Notes: generated by a model not told the origin, from the sequence alone. A DNA stretch of 64,000 nucleotides from Stenotrophomonas sp. MYb238 (GCF_009496535.1 NZ_WIDL01000015.1:1-64000); one strand, 5' to 3'; positions 8,398 through 18,893 are shown, counted from the first letter of the stretch. Translations and numbers: made by a program.

Positions 8398-9471
8398 TCA
8401 GCGGCGGCTGAGGCGGTGCACCGCGTCCACCAGCACGGCCACGTGCTCGGGATTCATGTCCGGCGACATGCCATGGCCGAGGTTGAAGACGTGGCCCTCG
8501 CGTGAACCGCCGTTGCCGGCGGCGTAGCTGTCCAGCACCTTGCCGGCCTCGCGGGCGATGGCCTCGGGCGAGCCGTACAGCGTGGTCGGGTCGAGGTTGC
8601 CCTGCAGTGCCACCTTGCCGGCGGTCGCGCGCGCGGCGTCCTCCAGCGAAATGGTCCAGTCCACGCCCACGCCTTCGGCGCCGGTGGCGGCCAGCTCGGC
8701 CACGTACTGGCCGGTGCCCTTGCCGAACAGGATCAGCGGCGTGCGCTGCGCGCCTTGCCCGCGTTCCAGTTCGCGCGCGATGCGCGCCAGGTAGGGCAGC
8801 GAGAACTCGCGGTACATCGCCGGGGACAGCACGCCGCCCCAGGTGTCGAACACCTGCAGCGCCTGCGCGCCGGCCGCGCGCTGCGCCGCCAGGTAGGCGA
8901 CGACCGCGTCGGTCACCACCGTCAGCAGCTGGTGCAAGGCCTTGGGTTCGTTCAGCGCCATCGCCTTGATGCGCGCGTAGTCCTTGCTGCCGCCGCCTTC
9001 GACCATGTAGCAGGCCAGCGTCCACGGGCTGCCGGAGAAACCGATCAGCGGCACCTTGCCGTCCAGTTCGCGGCGGATCAGCCGCACCGCGTCCATCACG
9101 TAGCCCAGCTCGGTCTCCATGTCCGGTACCGCCAGCCGGGCGATGGCCGCGGCGTCGCGCACCGGGTGGTGGAACTTCGGGCCCTCGCCCTCGGCGAAGT
9201 ACAGGCCCAGGCCCATCGCATCGGGCACGGTGAGGATGTCGGAGAACAGGATGGCCGCGTCCAGGTCGAAACGCTCGAGCGGCTGCAGCGTCACCTCGCA
9301 GGCGACCTCCGGGTGCTTGGCCATGCCCAGGAAGCTGCCGGCGCGGGCGCGGGTGGCGCGGTATTCCGGCAGGTAGCGGCCGGCCTGGCGCATCAGCCAG
9401 ACGGGCGTGCAGTCCACCGGCTCGCGGCGCAGGGCGCGCAGGAAGCGGTCGTTGCGTAAGGGGCTGGTCAC
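8398..9471 (-). CDS. hemE: Uroporphyrinogen decarboxylase
   Basis: A 357-residue cytosolic enzyme that removes four carboxyl groups from uroporphyrinogen III to give coproporphyrinogen III in heme biosynthesis. The chain carries the hallmark [14 protein letters not shown] near residues 25-38, the [12 protein letters not shown] active-site segment with the catalytic aspartate, [13 protein letters not shown], and the C-terminal [10 protein letters not shown] motif. The start is GTG at 9471: a strong ribosome binding site (AAGGAG) lies eight bases upstream and the frame then matches the usual family start ([13 protein letters not shown]). Length fits the family exactly. It is the most downstream of several minus-strand genes (aroK, aroB, WGR protein, hemE) with short gaps. 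Confidence 0.97.
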   Translation of the reverse strand: MTSPLRNDRFLRALRREPVDCTPVWLMRQAGRYLPEYRATRARAGSFLGMAKHPEVACEVTLQPLERFDLDAAILFSDILTVPDAMGLGLYFAEGEGPKFHHPVRDAAAIARLAVPDMETELGYVMDAVRLIRRELDGKVPLIGFSGSPWTLACYMVEGGGSKDYARIKAMALNEPKALHQLLTVVTDAVVAYLAAQRAAGAQALQVFDTWGGVLSPAMYREFSLPYLARIARELERGQGAQRTPLILFGKGTGQYVAELAATGAEGVGVDWTISLEDAARATAGKVALQGNLDPTTLYGSPEAIAREAGKVLDSYAAGNGGSREGHVFNLGHGMSPDMNPEHVAVLVDAVHRLSRR

Positions 9472-9530
9472 GGGAAACTCCTTGGAACGTGGCCGTTGGG
9501 CCGGGGCGGCGCGCAGCGCGCCGGGGCCGG

Positions 9531-9782
9531 TCAGGGGTGCGGCTCGCCGCTGGCGAACACCACCTGGAAACCGCGCTTGATCTGCGCGTCGCGCGCCTTC
9601 TCGAAGGCGTGGCGGGCCTCGTCCTGCTGCAGGAACAACTCGCGTCGCAGCTGCGCGCGGCCGCCGGTCTGCCCGGTCTCGCGCAGCAGCTCCCAGCCGC
9701 CGAGCAGGTCGGGCGCCAGCGAAAGCTGTACGTAGCGGGGGGATTCGTTGCCGCTGGGCGGCTGCTGCAGGTAGACGCGCAT
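9531..9782 (-). CDS. WGR domain-containing protein
   Basis: An 83-residue protein that consists of little more than one WGR-like domain: [26 protein letters not shown], in which the Trp-Glu-Leu/Gly-Arg core corresponds to the conserved WGR region, followed by a helix ([23 protein letters not shown]). WGR domains are known from PARP enzymes and bacterial MolR-type proteins and are associated with nucleic acid binding; the role of stand-alone bacterial copies is unknown. The ATG at 9782 gives MRVYLQQP. It sits between hemE and aroB on the same strand, 59 bases from hemE and 83 from aroB, so it is probably cotranscribed. Confidence 0.8.
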   Translation of the reverse strand: MRVYLQQPPSGNESPRYVQLSLAPDLLGGWELLRETGQTGGRAQLRRELFLQQDEARHAFEKARDAQIKRGFQVVFASGEPHP

Positions 9783-9865
9783 GGTGGCGATTGTAGCCGG
9801 GCACGCCCCGCAGGGCGCGGCCGGTCGCGACCGGGCGTTGAAAATTCCTGTGGGCCGAGCCCGGC

Positions 9866-10978
9866 CTATGGCTGCGCGCGCAGTACCACCAGCACCGCCG
9901 CCTCGTCCACGTCCGGCACCACTTCGGCCTTGCCGATGCCGCGCCACAACACCAGGCGCAGGCGCCCGGCGATGTTCTTCTTGTCCAGGCGCATGTGCGC
10001 GAGCAGCGCCTCGGGGTCCAGCCCGGCAGGAATCGCCACCGGCAGGCCATAGGCCAGCAGCAGCTCGCGCAGGGTGTCGGTGTCGGCGGCATCGGCCATG
10101 CCCAGCGCCGCCGACAGCCGTGCCGCCAGCACCATGCCCACCGCCACCGCTTCGCCGTGGTTGAGGTTGTCGTTGCCCGGCGCGCCGTAGCCCTGCGCGG
10201 TCTCGATGGCGTGGCCGAAGGTGTGGCCGAGGTTGAGCAGGGCGCGCTCGCCCTTTTCCAGCGGGTCGCGCTCGACGATCTCGGCCTTGTGCTCGCAGCT
10301 GCGGGCGATGGCCTGCGCCAGCGCGGCGTCGTCGCCGGCCAGCAGCGCCCCGCGTTCGGCCTGCAGCCACCGGAAGAAAAGCGGATCGCGGATGCAGCCG
10401 TACTTGATCACCTCGGCCAGGCCGGCGCGCAGCTCGCGCGTGGGTAGGGTGCGCAGCGCGGCGGTGTCGGCGATCACCGCGCGCGGCGGATGGAACGCGC
10501 CGACCAGGTTCTTGCCCTGGGCGATGTCCACTGCGGTCTTGCCGCCGACCGAGGAATCCACCATCGACAGCAGGGTGGTGGGCAGCTGCACGCAGTCCAC
10601 GCCGCGCATCCAGCAGGCCGCGGCGAAGCCGGCCAGGTCGCCGACCACGCCGCCGCCGAGCGCCAGCACGCAGGCGTCGCGGGTGGCGCCGAGCGCGGCC
10701 AGCGCGTCGATCGCGCCGCCGAAGTGGTGCAGGGTCTTGGACGCCTCGCCAGCGGGAATCACGTGCTGGCCGATCTTCAGGTCCGGGCGCGCGTCCTGCA
10801 GGGCGGCGCGCACGCCGGCCAGGTACAGCGGCGCGACGGTGTCGTCGCTGACCAGCAGCACGTGGCGGCCGCGGACGGCGCCGGCCAGCAGGCCGCCGTC
10901 GCCGAGCAGGCCGGGGCCGATGTGGATCAGGTAGGGCGAACCGCCGCCGACGGCGACGGTGCGGGGGGCGTTGCTCAT
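9866..10978 (-). CDS. aroB: 3-dehydroquinate synthase
   Basis: A 370-residue enzyme of the shikimate pathway that converts DAHP to 3-dehydroquinate using NAD and a divalent metal in the cytoplasm. Diagnostic segments are the nucleotide-binding [13 protein letters not shown], the [18 protein letters not shown] active-site loop, the metal ligands in the E of LAEVIKYG and in [11 protein letters not shown], and HGEAVAVGM. Length matches the family. The ATG at 10978 overlaps the aroK stop by four bases, the usual aroKB arrangement, so the two enzymes are translationally coupled. Confidence 0.98.
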   Translation of the reverse strand: MSNAPRTVAVGGGSPYLIHIGPGLLGDGGLLAGAVRGRHVLLVSDDTVAPLYLAGVRAALQDARPDLKIGQHVIPAGEASKTLHHFGGAIDALAALGATRDACVLALGGGVVGDLAGFAAACWMRGVDCVQLPTTLLSMVDSSVGGKTAVDIAQGKNLVGAFHPPRAVIADTAALRTLPTRELRAGLAEVIKYGCIRDPLFFRWLQAERGALLAGDDAALAQAIARSCEHKAEIVERDPLEKGERALLNLGHTFGHAIETAQGYGAPGNDNLNHGEAVAVGMVLAARLSAALGMADAADTDTLRELLLAYGLPVAIPAGLDPEALLAHMRLDKKNIAGRLRLVLWRGIGKAEVVPDVDEAAVLVVLRAQP

Positions 10979-11517
10979 GCGGGGAAGTCCGGGTTCTGCC
11001 ACTGCGCGGCCAGGCGCACGACCAGCTGCGCGGTGGCTTCGGCGGGCGAATAGGGATCGGTGTCGATGACCAGGTCGGCGACCTCGGCGTACAGCGGGTC
11101 GCGCAGCGCGGCCATGGCGTGCAGGGCCTGCTCGCGGTCCTCGCGCTGCAGCAGCGGACGGCTCTTGTCGCGCTGCAGCCGCTGCAGCTGCGCAGCCACG
11201 CCCACGCGCAGCCACACCACGAAGCCGCACTGCCGGATCCGGTGCCGGTTGTCGGCGTCCAGCACCGCGCCGCCGCCGGTGGAGACCAGCTGGCCGCCGG
11301 TTTCCAGCAGCCTGGCCAGCACGCGTTTCTCGTGCGCGCGGAAGCCGGCTTCGCCGACGTTCTCGAAGATGGCCGGAATCGCCGAACCCACCTCCTCGAC
11401 GATGGCCTGGTCGGCATCGACGAATTCCAGCCCGAAACGCTCGGCCAGGCGGCGTCCGATGCAGGTTTTGCCGGCGCCCATGGGGCCGACCAGGATGACG
11501 TTGGGGGCGGGGTTCAT
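10975..11517 (-). CDS. aroK: Shikimate kinase
   Basis: A 180-residue cytosolic kinase that phosphorylates shikimate with ATP. Residues 10-17 form the Walker A loop (GPMGAGKT). Shikimate-binding residues are visible in DADQAI and [10 protein letters not shown], the LVSTGGGAV motif follows, and RDKSRPLLQ is the lid region. The ATG at 11517 is the first in the frame and gives the typical [11 protein letters not shown] start. The gene is the first of the minus-strand aroK-aroB-WGR-hemE run. Its promoter should lie in the 100 bases shared with the divergent dodecin gene. Confidence 0.97.
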   Translation of the reverse strand: MNPAPNVILVGPMGAGKTCIGRRLAERFGLEFVDADQAIVEEVGSAIPAIFENVGEAGFRAHEKRVLARLLETGGQLVSTGGGAVLDADNRHRIRQCGFVVWLRVGVAAQLQRLQRDKSRPLLQREDREQALHAMAALRDPLYAEVADLVIDTDPYSPAEATAQLVVRLAAQWQNPDFPA

Positions 11518-11617
11518 TGCGGGCCGATGCTAGCACCTCGTGTCGGTGCCTTAACACGGTAGCAGCCAAGCTCGACCCCGCCACGAGTGGTTCGTGGCGC
11601 AACCAATGGAGGCGGTC

Positions 11618-11821
11618 ATGGCAGTGGCGAAGATCATCGAAGTCAGCGCGTCGTCCGGCGCCAGCGTCGAGGACGCGGTGCGCAGCGGCCTGAAGAAGGT
11701 CGCCGAGACGGTCAAGGGCATCCAGGGCGCCTGGATCAACGAAACCAAGGTGGTCACCGACGGCGACGGCAACATCACCGAGTGGCGGGTCAACCTGCGG
11801 GTGACGTTCCTGGTGGAGTAG
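11618..11821 (+). CDS. Dodecin
   Basis: A 67-residue protein matching dodecin from end to end: [10 protein letters not shown], then [25 protein letters not shown] (the single helix and the flavin-contacting Trp), and [13 protein letters not shown]. Dodecins assemble into hollow dodecamers in the cytoplasm that store or sequester flavin and protect against photoreduction. I chose the ATG at 11618 over an in-frame ATG eight codons upstream because it gives the canonical MAVAKIIE start and is preceded by a GGAGG ribosome binding site. A perfect hairpin follows the stop. Confidence 0.95.
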   Translation: MAVAKIIEVSASSGASVEDAVRSGLKKVAETVKGIQGAWINETKVVTDGDGNITEWRVNLRVTFLVE

Positions 11822-11828
11822 ATGCAGG

Positions 11829-11859
11829 GCATGCCCCGCGCGCTTTCGGCGGGGCATGC
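11829..11859 (+). terminator. Hairpin after the dodecin gene
   Basis: A perfect 11-base inverted repeat (GCATGCCCCGC at 11829-11839 and its complement at 11849-11859) with a nine-base loop begins eight bases after the dodecin stop. There is no T tract, so it may be a weak or factor-assisted terminator or an mRNA-stabilising stem. The rest of the gap up to 12132 shows no gene or other structure that I can support. Confidence 0.5.
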
Positions 11860-12132
11860 GCGACGAGCACCGCGGCTGCTCCAGGCCGCGCCCTGATTCC
11901 ACGGCGGCGTTGTTGCCGCCTCCAAGGGCAAGGGGGGCGCGGCATCGCAGCGGTGCGGAGCGCGGTCCTGCCCACCCGCGCATACCGGTGCGCCGTGTGC
12001 GCCGTGTCCGTTGTCCGCTCGGCGTCATGCCGTGCCGCAACGGCGGCATGATTGGCCGGCGGGTTTCCCTTCGGAGGCCAACTTCGCGATGATTGGCCAG
12101 TCTCTGCCTACGCCGGTCATCGCCTGCCGTAC

Positions 12133-14607
12133 ATGAACGGTCCGCTTTTCCGCTGGCGCTTCGGCGCCGTCGAGTACGACGAAGCGCGTCGCGAGCTGTG
12201 CGTGGCCGGGCTGGTGGTGGAGATGGAGAACCGGCCGCTGGAAGTGCTTTCGCTGCTGCTGCGCCACGTCGGGGAGGTGGTGACCAAGCAGGAATTGTTC
12301 GAGCAGGTCTGGGCCGGACGGCCGACGGTGGATCATGTGCTGTCCACCGCGGTGGGGAAATTGCGCAGGGCGCTGGAGGCGGCGGATGGCGGCGTCACCA
12401 CCGTGCCGCGGGTGGGCTACCGTTTCGACTTTGACGGCGCGCTGGAAAAAATGGCGGTGGGCCAGCAATCCGCCGGCACCTTGCGGTTGGAGGCCGGCCA
12501 GCCTGTGCCGGGGCGCGCCAGCCTGGTTCTGGAACGGCGACTGGGGCGCACGCGCGGCCACGAGGTCTGGCTGGCGCGGCAGCCGCGCAGCCGCGAGCCG
12601 CGGGTATTCAAGTTCGCCCTCGACGGCGACCACCTTTCCTCGCTCAAGCGCGAAGCCACGCTGGCGCGCGTATTGCGCGACAGCCTGGGCGAGCGCGCCG
12701 ATCTGGTGCGCGTGCTGGACTGGAATTTCGAACGGCCGCCGTTCTTCCTCGAATGCGAGTACGGCGGCCAGCCGTTGCCGGAATGGGCCGGGCAGGGGCG
12801 GTTGGCGGCGCTGGGACGGCAGGCGCGGATCGATCTGTTCCTGCAGATCGTGGACGTGGTGGCCGCCGCGCATGCCGTGGGCGTGCTGCACCGGGACATC
12901 AAGCCGTCCAATGTGCTGGCGGCCGTCTACGGCGATGGCTGGCAGATGAAGCTGGGCGATTTCGGCAACAGCCGCCTGTTGCAACCGGAGCGCCTGGCGG
13001 AACTGGGCATTACCGGCCTGGGCCTGACGGTGGAGGACAGCGACAGTTCGGGCACGCCGCTCTATCTGGCGCCGGAACTGATCGCCGGGCAGCCGCCCAG
13101 CGTGCGCAGCGACGTGCACGCCTTGGGCGTGATGCTGTACCAGTGGCTGGCCGGGGACCTGCAGCGCCCGCTGGCCCCGGGTTGGGAGCGCGATATCGAT
13201 GACGCGCTGCTGCGGGAGGACATCGCCCAGGCTACCGACGTCGATCCGGCGCGGCGCATCGGCAGCGCGTCGGAACTGGCCGAACGCCTGCGCGGCCTGC
13301 CGCGGCGCCATGCCGAGCGCGAGCGCCGCGCCGCCGACGAGCGCGCCGCCGACGCGCTGCGCCGTACGCTGGAGCGCAGCCGGGCGCGGCGGCCGTGGCT
13401 GGTTACGGCGATGGTGGTGTTGGCGCTGGGCGCGGCCGGCAGCAGCCTGCTGTGGTGGCACAGCGAGCAGCAACGGCACAGCGCCCAGCAGCAGGCCGCC
13501 CGGGCCGAAGCGTCGATGCGGTTTTTCGATCGTGCGCTGGGCACGCTCAGCACCGGTACCAGCGGCTACAGCCACGACCCGACCATCCGCGAAATGCTGG
13601 AATACGTGTCGGCTCCCGGCAACGGCCAGTTGCCGGACGATCCGCAGGTGCGCGGCCGCATCCATGCCTTGCTGGGCCGGTCCTGGCGGCTGCTGGGAGA
13701 GCCGGCGCGCGGCGCGGCCGAATACCGCGCGGCGGTGCGCGACTACGCGCAGGCCTTCGGCCAGGACCATGAAACAACACTGGAAACCCGCTACGCGCTG
13801 GTGCGTACGCTGTCCTACACCAAGACCGCACCGGCCTTCGCCGAAGCCCGCACGCTGCTGGACGAAACCGACCGGCTGGCCGGCGAGCGCCTGCATGCGG
13901 ACAACGGGCTGGCGCTGAAGTCGGCGCTGGAGCGCGGCATCTACCACCTGAACCGGCTGCAGGCCGCGCCGGCGTTACAGGCGCTGCGCCGCGCCGACCG
14001 CCTGCAACGCGCGATCGCACCGGACGACGCGGTGCTGGCGGCGCTGATCCGCGCCGACCTGGCCGATGCGCAGCGGCATTCCGGCCGGCCGCAGGAATCG
14101 CTCGACTGGCTGCGGGCCGCGCAGGCCGATCCGCTGCTCGCCCCCGGGCGCATCGGCACGGTCAGCGCCGCGCTGCTGCAGGCGGCCGCGGCCAACGCGC
14201 TGCACGACCTGGGGCGGCATGCCGAGGCGTTGCCGCTGGCGCAGGCGGCCGCGGAGGAAAGCGCGAAATTCCTCGGTACCGACGACTACCTCACCTTGAC
14301 CCAGCATTCCTCCCTGGCCGGCATCCATGCCGCGCTGGGCGATTGTCCCCAGGCGCTGCCGCTGGCCCGCGACGTGCGCGAGCGCATGGCCCGGCGCTTC
14401 GGTGACGACATGCAGGCCACGCTGATCGAAACCGGCAACCTGGGGAACGTGGAACTGGCGTGCGGCCAGCGCGAAGCCGGCATCGCGCACCTGCGACAGG
14501 CGCAGGCCGGCCTGCGCGCGGATTTCGGCCACGACAATCCGGCCGCGGTGGCGTTCGGTGCCGTGCTGGAGCGGGCGCCCGCCAGAGCGGGAACGGCGGC
14601 GAGGTAG
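12133..14607 (+). CDS. Winged-helix / serine-threonine protein kinase / TPR membrane protein
   Basis: An 824-residue multidomain protein. Residues 1-105 form an OmpR-type winged helix ([36 protein letters not shown]). A Hanks-type kinase domain spans about 125-400, with the ATP lysine K160 (RVFKFAL), catalytic D255 (LHRDIKPSN), and D276 of the DFG motif. A membrane helix lies at about 422-442 ([12 protein letters not shown]). The C-terminal 370 residues are helical repeats of TPR type, predicted to be periplasmic. The ATG at 12133 ([10 protein letters not shown]) is preferred over an ATG 27 codons upstream. All kinase key residues are present, so it should be active. A DNA-binding domain joined to a kinase and an external sensor domain suggests a transmembrane regulator, but targets are unknown. 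Confidence 0.88.
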   Translation: MNGPLFRWRFGAVEYDEARRELCVAGLVVEMENRPLEVLSLLLRHVGEVVTKQELFEQVWAGRPTVDHVLSTAVGKLRRALEAADGGVTTVPRVGYRFDFDGALEKMAVGQQSAGTLRLEAGQPVPGRASLVLERRLGRTRGHEVWLARQPRSREPRVFKFALDGDHLSSLKREATLARVLRDSLGERADLVRVLDWNFERPPFFLECEYGGQPLPEWAGQGRLAALGRQARIDLFLQIVDVVAAAHAVGVLHRDIKPSNVLAAVYGDGWQMKLGDFGNSRLLQPERLAELGITGLGLTVEDSDSSGTPLYLAPELIAGQPPSVRSDVHALGVMLYQWLAGDLQRPLAPGWERDIDDALLREDIAQATDVDPARRIGSASELAERLRGLPRRHAERERRAADERAADALRRTLERSRARRPWLVTAMVVLALGAAGSSLLWWHSEQQRHSAQQQAARAEASMRFFDRALGTLSTGTSGYSHDPTIREMLEYVSAPGNGQLPDDPQVRGRIHALLGRSWRLLGEPARGAAEYRAAVRDYAQAFGQDHETTLETRYALVRTLSYTKTAPAFAEARTLLDETDRLAGERLHADNGLALKSALERGIYHLNRLQAAPALQALRRADRLQRAIAPDDAVLAALIRADLADAQRHSGRPQESLDWLRAAQADPLLAPGRIGTVSAALLQAAAANALHDLGRHAEALPLAQAAAEESAKFLGTDDYLTLTQHSSLAGIHAALGDCPQALPLARDVRERMARRFGDDMQATLIETGNLGNVELACGQREAGIAHLRQAQAGLRADFGHDNPAAVAFGAVLERAPARAGTAAR

Positions 14608-14980
14608 GCACCCGGCACGGGATCGAGGGCGACGTGCCGCGGGCCGTCGCCACGTGTGGCGTGCTGCGACGCTCCGCTGTCTGCGGGCATCCGTCTTCCT
14701 GGAGGCAGGCCATCGCCCGGAGTCCCGCGGCTCCGCCAGCGCGGCCTCGTGCACGCTCTCCTGGAACCCTTGCCTCGGCCGCGGACAGCCATGTCCCGCG
14801 GCCCGTGTCATGTCCGACGCGAGCCATCGTGCCGATTGCTTGTAATGCAAGCGATTGATTTGAAAGGCGACGCGCAGGCCGTGACGAACGCCTTGAAGGT
14901 TTCTTGAAGGTTGCATGAGGACTTGGATCGCCGCCGGCAGCCAGCATCGGCCCATCCCGGCACTGTGAAGAGATCCACGC
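14608..14980. other. Intergenic region, 373 bp, no gene seen
   Basis: The stretch between the kinase gene and the lipoprotein gene has only short open frames that look like shadows. The last third is less G+C-rich (around GCTTGTAATGCAAGCGATTG and TTGATTTGAAAGG) and contains a short direct repeat (CTTGAAGGTT twice, 14893-14914). It probably holds the promoter of the downstream lipoprotein gene. I see no recognised RNA. Confidence 0.4.
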
Positions 14981-16684
14981 ATGAACGCTGCAAGAGCCCT
15001 CGTCGCCGTCGCCCTGGCGTCGCTGCTGTGCGCCTGCGCCAAGGAGCATCAGATCACCCTGCCGCTCAACGGCGGGGTCAGCGACGAGGTTTACCGGATC
15101 AACACATCGCACATGGCCGACCGCCCCTATCTGGTGGATGGCGAGCCGTTTTCCGGGGTGGTGGTGGGGCGCAGGGGCGAGCAGGTGGTGTTCCGTGCGC
15201 AGATGCGCGAGGGGCGCCGGCACGGCGTGGAGGAATGGTTCTACGACAACGGCAGGCCGCGCAGCCGCGAAAAGGTGGCCTGGAACGAAAAGGACGGCAT
15301 GCGCCACACCGGCGATTCCGAAAGCTGGTGCGAGAACGGCGAGCGCAGGTCGCTGACCGAATACAGCGGCGGCGAGCGGCGGCTGGCGAGGGAATGGAAC
15401 TGCGAAACCGGCAAGCTGGTGAGCGAGGCGACGTTCGACGCCGAAGGCAGGCGGGACGGCGAACAGAAGAAGTGGACGCCGGAAGGCAAACTGGTCGAGC
15501 AGGCGTCGTGGAAGGCCGATGCGCTGGACGGCGACAAGCAGGCATGGACCCCGGAAGGCACGCGGGTGGAGCATGCGCGCTACCGTGGTGGCAAGCGGCA
15601 GGGCCTGCAGGAGGCGTGGTACGCCAGCGGCAAGCCAGCCAGCCGCGGCGAATACGCCGACGACAAGCCGGTCGGCCGCCACGAAGCCTGGGCCGAGGAC
15701 GGCAGGCTGGTGGAGGCCGGCAGCTACGCCGCCGACGGCAACAAGACCGGCATGTGGCTGGAGCAGCACGGCGACACCAGCAGCCGCCTGCACTATGGGC
15801 CGGGTGGCTTCGTGCCGGTGGAGCTGGTTGCCGCCTACGCCGGTGCGCTGCTGCCGCCCCGCGCCGACGCGCGCAAGCTGGCTTTCTATCTCGACGAAGG
15901 CGGGGTGAAGCCGGCCGACGCGCTACCGACCAGCTACGACGGCGGCCCGGTCGTCGGCAACTACCGGTACCCGGTGTACAGCTGGACCTACCCGGTCATC
16001 GTGGCCGATGCCACGCTGCTGCCGCTGCTGCTGGAAAAAGGCGCCGACATCAACCAGGCCGACAGCGGCGGCGCCACTCGGCTGCTGCGCTGCGCGCAAA
16101 AATTCCGCGACCGCCAGGACAGCATGAACGGCCGCTGCCTGCCGGCCGATCTGCAGGCGCTGCTGGACAAGGGCGCGAAGGCGGACGTCAGCGACCTCAA
16201 GGGCCGCAACGCGCTGCACCACCTGCTGGACATCGGTTCCTTCGACGACCGGGGCGATGTCTTCGGACGCGGCGTCGCCGAGGCGCAGCAGGCGCGCGTG
16301 GACGCGCTGGAACGGCTGGTCAAGGCCGGCGCGGACATCAACGCCGCCGACGCCGAGGGCTGGACGCCCCTGGTATTGGCGCTGAAGTCGCGCCGCGCCG
16401 ATCTGGCCAAGGCGGCTCTGGCCGCCGGCGCGCGCGCCGACGGCCCCGGTCCCGGCGGCACGCAGGCGGTGCATTGGGTGTTCCTGGACGAACCCAACCG
16501 CTACGCCATCGCCGGCGATTTCGTCGCCGGGATGCTGCCGCAGCTGACGGCGGCTGGCGCCGACGTCAACGCGCCCCTGGCATGGGACGGACGCCAGGTG
16601 ACCCTGCGCGATCTGGCCGTGCGCCACGGCCTGGTCGACGTGGCGCGGGCGCTCGAGCAGCACGCCCGTCCCACGCAGCCCTGA
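14981..16684 (+). CDS. Lipoprotein with MORN-like (YwqK-type) and ankyrin repeats
   Basis: A 567-residue predicted lipoprotein (hydrophobic n-region ending LLCAC, with a likely lipidated Cys at 19). Residues about 50-260 are a series of short repeats of the MORN-like type used in YwqK-family proteins (EEWFYDNGRPRS, QKKWTPEGKLVEQ, EAWYASGKPASRGEY). Residues about 330-560 are ankyrin-like repeats (LLLEKGADINQADSGGAT, RLVKAGADINAADAEGWTP). Both repeat types usually bind proteins. The combination resembles immunity or antitoxin-like proteins, but no toxin gene is recognisable next to it. The ATG at 14981 follows a purine-rich AAGAGATCC segment. It is followed by a small lipoprotein gene and a membrane protein gene. 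Confidence 0.7.
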   Translation: MNAARALVAVALASLLCACAKEHQITLPLNGGVSDEVYRINTSHMADRPYLVDGEPFSGVVVGRRGEQVVFRAQMREGRRHGVEEWFYDNGRPRSREKVAWNEKDGMRHTGDSESWCENGERRSLTEYSGGERRLAREWNCETGKLVSEATFDAEGRRDGEQKKWTPEGKLVEQASWKADALDGDKQAWTPEGTRVEHARYRGGKRQGLQEAWYASGKPASRGEYADDKPVGRHEAWAEDGRLVEAGSYAADGNKTGMWLEQHGDTSSRLHYGPGGFVPVELVAAYAGALLPPRADARKLAFYLDEGGVKPADALPTSYDGGPVVGNYRYPVYSWTYPVIVADATLLPLLLEKGADINQADSGGATRLLRCAQKFRDRQDSMNGRCLPADLQALLDKGAKADVSDLKGRNALHHLLDIGSFDDRGDVFGRGVAEAQQARVDALERLVKAGADINAADAEGWTPLVLALKSRRADLAKAALAAGARADGPGPGGTQAVHWVFLDEPNRYAIAGDFVAGMLPQLTAAGADVNAPLAWDGRQVTLRDLAVRHGLVDVARALEQHARPTQP

Positions 16685-16710
16685 TTCCTCTATCCCAACG
16701 GAGCATCCCG

Positions 16711-17025
16711 ATGAAGATTGCAAGCACTGCGAGAACTGCCGCCGTCTGTCTGCTGGTCCTGTTGTTGGCCGCGTGCGGCGGTGGGCTCTCCGGCGAGTAC
16801 GGGCATTTCGTCGGCGGCACCTGGGTTCCCATCATGACCTTCAAGGGCGGCGGCGAAGTGGAACTGGAACTGATGGGCAACGTGATGGTGGGCCGGTACG
16901 AGGTAAAGGACGGCAAGGTCTACATCACCGGCGGCAAGGGCGGGCAGACGCAGGCCTTCCGCATCGACGACAAGGGCTGCATCGACGGGGGCATGCTGTT
17001 CGGCACGCTGTGCAAGAAGCCCTGA
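16711..17025 (+). CDS. Small lipoprotein, hypothetical
   Basis: A 104-residue protein with a lipoprotein signal peptide: basic start, hydrophobic CLLVLLLAACGG with the lipidated Cys at about residue 22. The mature part is beta-rich and glycine-rich (TFKGGGEVELELMGNVMVG, KVYITGGKGGQ) and has two more cysteines near the end. I do not recognise a family beyond similarity in style to small proteins that report on a stored value or bind a surface ligand. The ribosome binding site GGAG lies nine bases before the ATG at 16711. It follows the repeat lipoprotein by 26 bases and is probably in the same operon. Confidence 0.65.
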   Translation: MKIASTARTAAVCLLVLLLAACGGGLSGEYGHFVGGTWVPIMTFKGGGEVELELMGNVMVGRYEVKDGKVYITGGKGGQTQAFRIDDKGCIDGGMLFGTLCKKP

Positions 17026-17054
17026 ACGCCGCAACGATCACCGGGGATGTCACC

Positions 17055-17333
17055 ATGAACACGCGCCAATGGCTTTTTTTCGAATCGATGATCACGCCGA
17101 AGATCATCACTTTCATCTACTGGCTGTTGCTGGCCGCAGCCGTACTGGGCGGATTGAGCACGATGGTCACCGCCTTCGGCATGTTCCGTTACAACGGCTG
17201 GGCCGGCTTCGGCATGCTGGTGGTCTCGCCCTTCGTGGTCCTGCTGGGCATGCTGGTGGCGCGCATCTACTGCGAAATCATGATCGTGCTGTTCAAGATC
17301 AACGAGGCGCTGCAGGAAATCCGCAGTCGGTGA
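17055..17333 (+). CDS. DUF4282-type small membrane protein
   Basis: A 92-residue membrane protein with two hydrophobic helices: FIYWLLLAAAVLGGLSTMV and GFGMLVVSPFVVLLGMLVARIYCE, followed by MIVLFKINEALQEI. The order FD/ESMITPKIITFIYWL, two helices and a C-terminal ARxxxE-L-xIVxFKIxE motif is typical of the DUF4282 family. Function is unknown. The ATG at 17055 lies 29 bases after the lipoprotein stop, so it likely ends the three-gene unit that starts at 14981. It converges on the glycerate-kinase-like gene. Confidence 0.8.
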   Translation: MNTRQWLFFESMITPKIITFIYWLLLAAAVLGGLSTMVTAFGMFRYNGWAGFGMLVVSPFVVLLGMLVARIYCEIMIVLFKINEALQEIRSR

Positions 17334-17432
17334 GGCCGGCAACGGCTTCCTGTTAGTGGGCGGGGGCGGCAGGGGCGCGGTGTGGCGCCAACACGCATGC
17401 ATGACGTGGAAAAACCGGCGGCAGCGCCGCTG

Positions 17433-18251
17433 TCATGGCAATGGCCGCCGTTGCGCATCCAGTGCGATGCAGCGGTCGGCAAGGCCGGGCAAGGCGCGCA
17501 GCGCCTGCCGGCTGACCCGCTCGTAGAACTGCACGAAACGCTCGACCTGGGCGCGGTTCATGCCGGTGCGCCCCGGCGCGGCCTGCTGCAGCCCCTGTTC
17601 CTGCTGCCAGCGCCAGTGCGGCACCACCGAGAAGCCTGGCGGCTGCAGGAACCACAGCCGGTCGCAGCGCCGCCACAGCGCCGGATAGCCCTCGGCCAGC
17701 GCCCGGTTGCACCAGCGGCGCCAGATGCCTTCCGGATCGGCGTCGCGTTCCAGCGCGTTGAGGGGCTCGCGCAGGGCGTCTTCTTCTTCGGCGGGCGTAC
17801 CGAGGAACCAGCCCTCGAACACCAGCAGCTCCAGTCCGTCGATCCGTTCCCACTGCGCTTCGGGCACGCGCTCGTCGGCGAGCTTGTCGAAGCGCGGCAG
17901 CGCGAACGGTTGCCCGGAACGCGCCGCGTCCAGCGTCGCCAGGGCCAGCGGCAGGTCGTGCGTGCCCGGCGGGCCGCGCGTGGCGAGCAGCGGATGGACG
18001 CGGTCGGCCAGGCGCTGGCGCTGCGCGCGGGTCAGATAGACATCGTCGATCGACAGCGCCGCCGCGTGCAGGCCGCGCGTGCGCGCCAGTTCCACCACCT
18101 GCGCGGCGAGGGTGGACTTGCCGCTGCCCTGCAGGCCGCTGATCGCAAGGACCGGCACGGCCTGGCCGGTGGCGAGCGCTTCGTCCAGTGCCTGCGCGGC
18201 GAGCGCCTGCGGGAAACGGCGTGCGGAGAAGCGGTGCGGAACGGACGACAT
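17433..18251 (-). CDS. P-loop kinase of the D-glycerate 3-kinase type
   Basis: A 272-residue kinase with a Walker A loop in [16 protein letters not shown], a following [14 protein letters not shown] segment (Walker B-like Asp pair and substrate side), [21 protein letters not shown], and VFEGWFLGT. This run is characteristic of bacterial and plant glycerate 3-kinase relatives (also annotated as uridine kinase-like). The expected reaction is phosphorylation of D-glycerate to 3-phosphoglycerate. Substrate identity is inferred from the family only. The ATG at 18251 gives MSSVPHRF. It is divergent from pdxH, with 42 bases between the starts. Confidence 0.8.
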   Translation of the reverse strand: MSSVPHRFSARRFPQALAAQALDEALATGQAVPVLAISGLQGSGKSTLAAQVVELARTRGLHAAALSIDDVYLTRAQRQRLADRVHPLLATRGPPGTHDLPLALATLDAARSGQPFALPRFDKLADERVPEAQWERIDGLELLVFEGWFLGTPAEEEDALREPLNALERDADPEGIWRRWCNRALAEGYPALWRRCDRLWFLQPPGFSVVPHWRWQQEQGLQQAAPGRTGMNRAQVERFVQFYERVSRQALRALPGLADRCIALDAQRRPLP

Positions 18252-18293
18252 GGCGCCACAATAGCCCAAACCCGTGCCGTCCGAAGTGGAGCC

Positions 18294-18893
18294 ATGACCG
18301 ATCTGTACGCAGAAGCGCTTTCGACCTTCGCCGAGTTGTTCGAGGAGGCCAAGGCCAGCAATGAAATCGAACCCAGCGCGATGACCGTGGCCACCGCCGA
18401 CGTCGATGGCCGGCCATCGGCGCGCACCGTGCTGCTCAAGGCCTTCGACGAGCGCGGCTTCGTGTTCTACACCCACCTGGACAGCCGCAAGGGCCGCGAA
18501 CTGCATGCCAACCGCCAGGCGGCGCTGCTGCTGCTGTGGCGCAGCCTGCGCGGGGCCGGCATCCAGGTGCGGGTCGACGGCGACGCGCAGCTGGTATCCG
18601 CGGCCGAGGCCGACGCCTATTTCGCCTCGCGCCCGCGCATGAGCCAGATCGGCGCGTGGGCGTCGATGCAGTCGCAGACGCTGGGGTCGCGCGAGGAGTT
18701 CGAGGAACGCCTGCGCAATTTCGAGACGCGCTTCGAAGGCCGCGACGTGCCGCGCCCGGACGGCTGGAGCGGCATCCGCGTGGTGCCGCAGCGCATCGAG
18801 TTCTGGTACGGCGCGACCTTCCGCCTGCACGAACGCTGGTGCTACGAGGCCGACGCGGCCGGTACCTGGAGCAAGCGGCTGCTGTATCCGTGA
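18294..18893 (+). CDS. pdxH: Pyridoxamine 5'-phosphate oxidase
   Basis: A 199-residue FMN enzyme that oxidises PNP and PMP to pyridoxal 5'-phosphate in the cytoplasm. Visible signatures include [36 protein letters not shown], the PNPOx active-site region [13 protein letters not shown], and the C-terminal [16 protein letters not shown]. The ribosome binding site GGAG precedes the ATG at 18294. The stop overlaps the GTG start of the following gene by four bases (GTGA). Length and motifs match the family throughout. Confidence 0.97.
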   Translation: MTDLYAEALSTFAELFEEAKASNEIEPSAMTVATADVDGRPSARTVLLKAFDERGFVFYTHLDSRKGRELHANRQAALLLLWRSLRGAGIQVRVDGDAQLVSAAEADAYFASRPRMSQIGAWASMQSQTLGSREEFEERLRNFETRFEGRDVPRPDGWSGIRVVPQRIEFWYGATFRLHERWCYEADAAGTWSKRLLYP

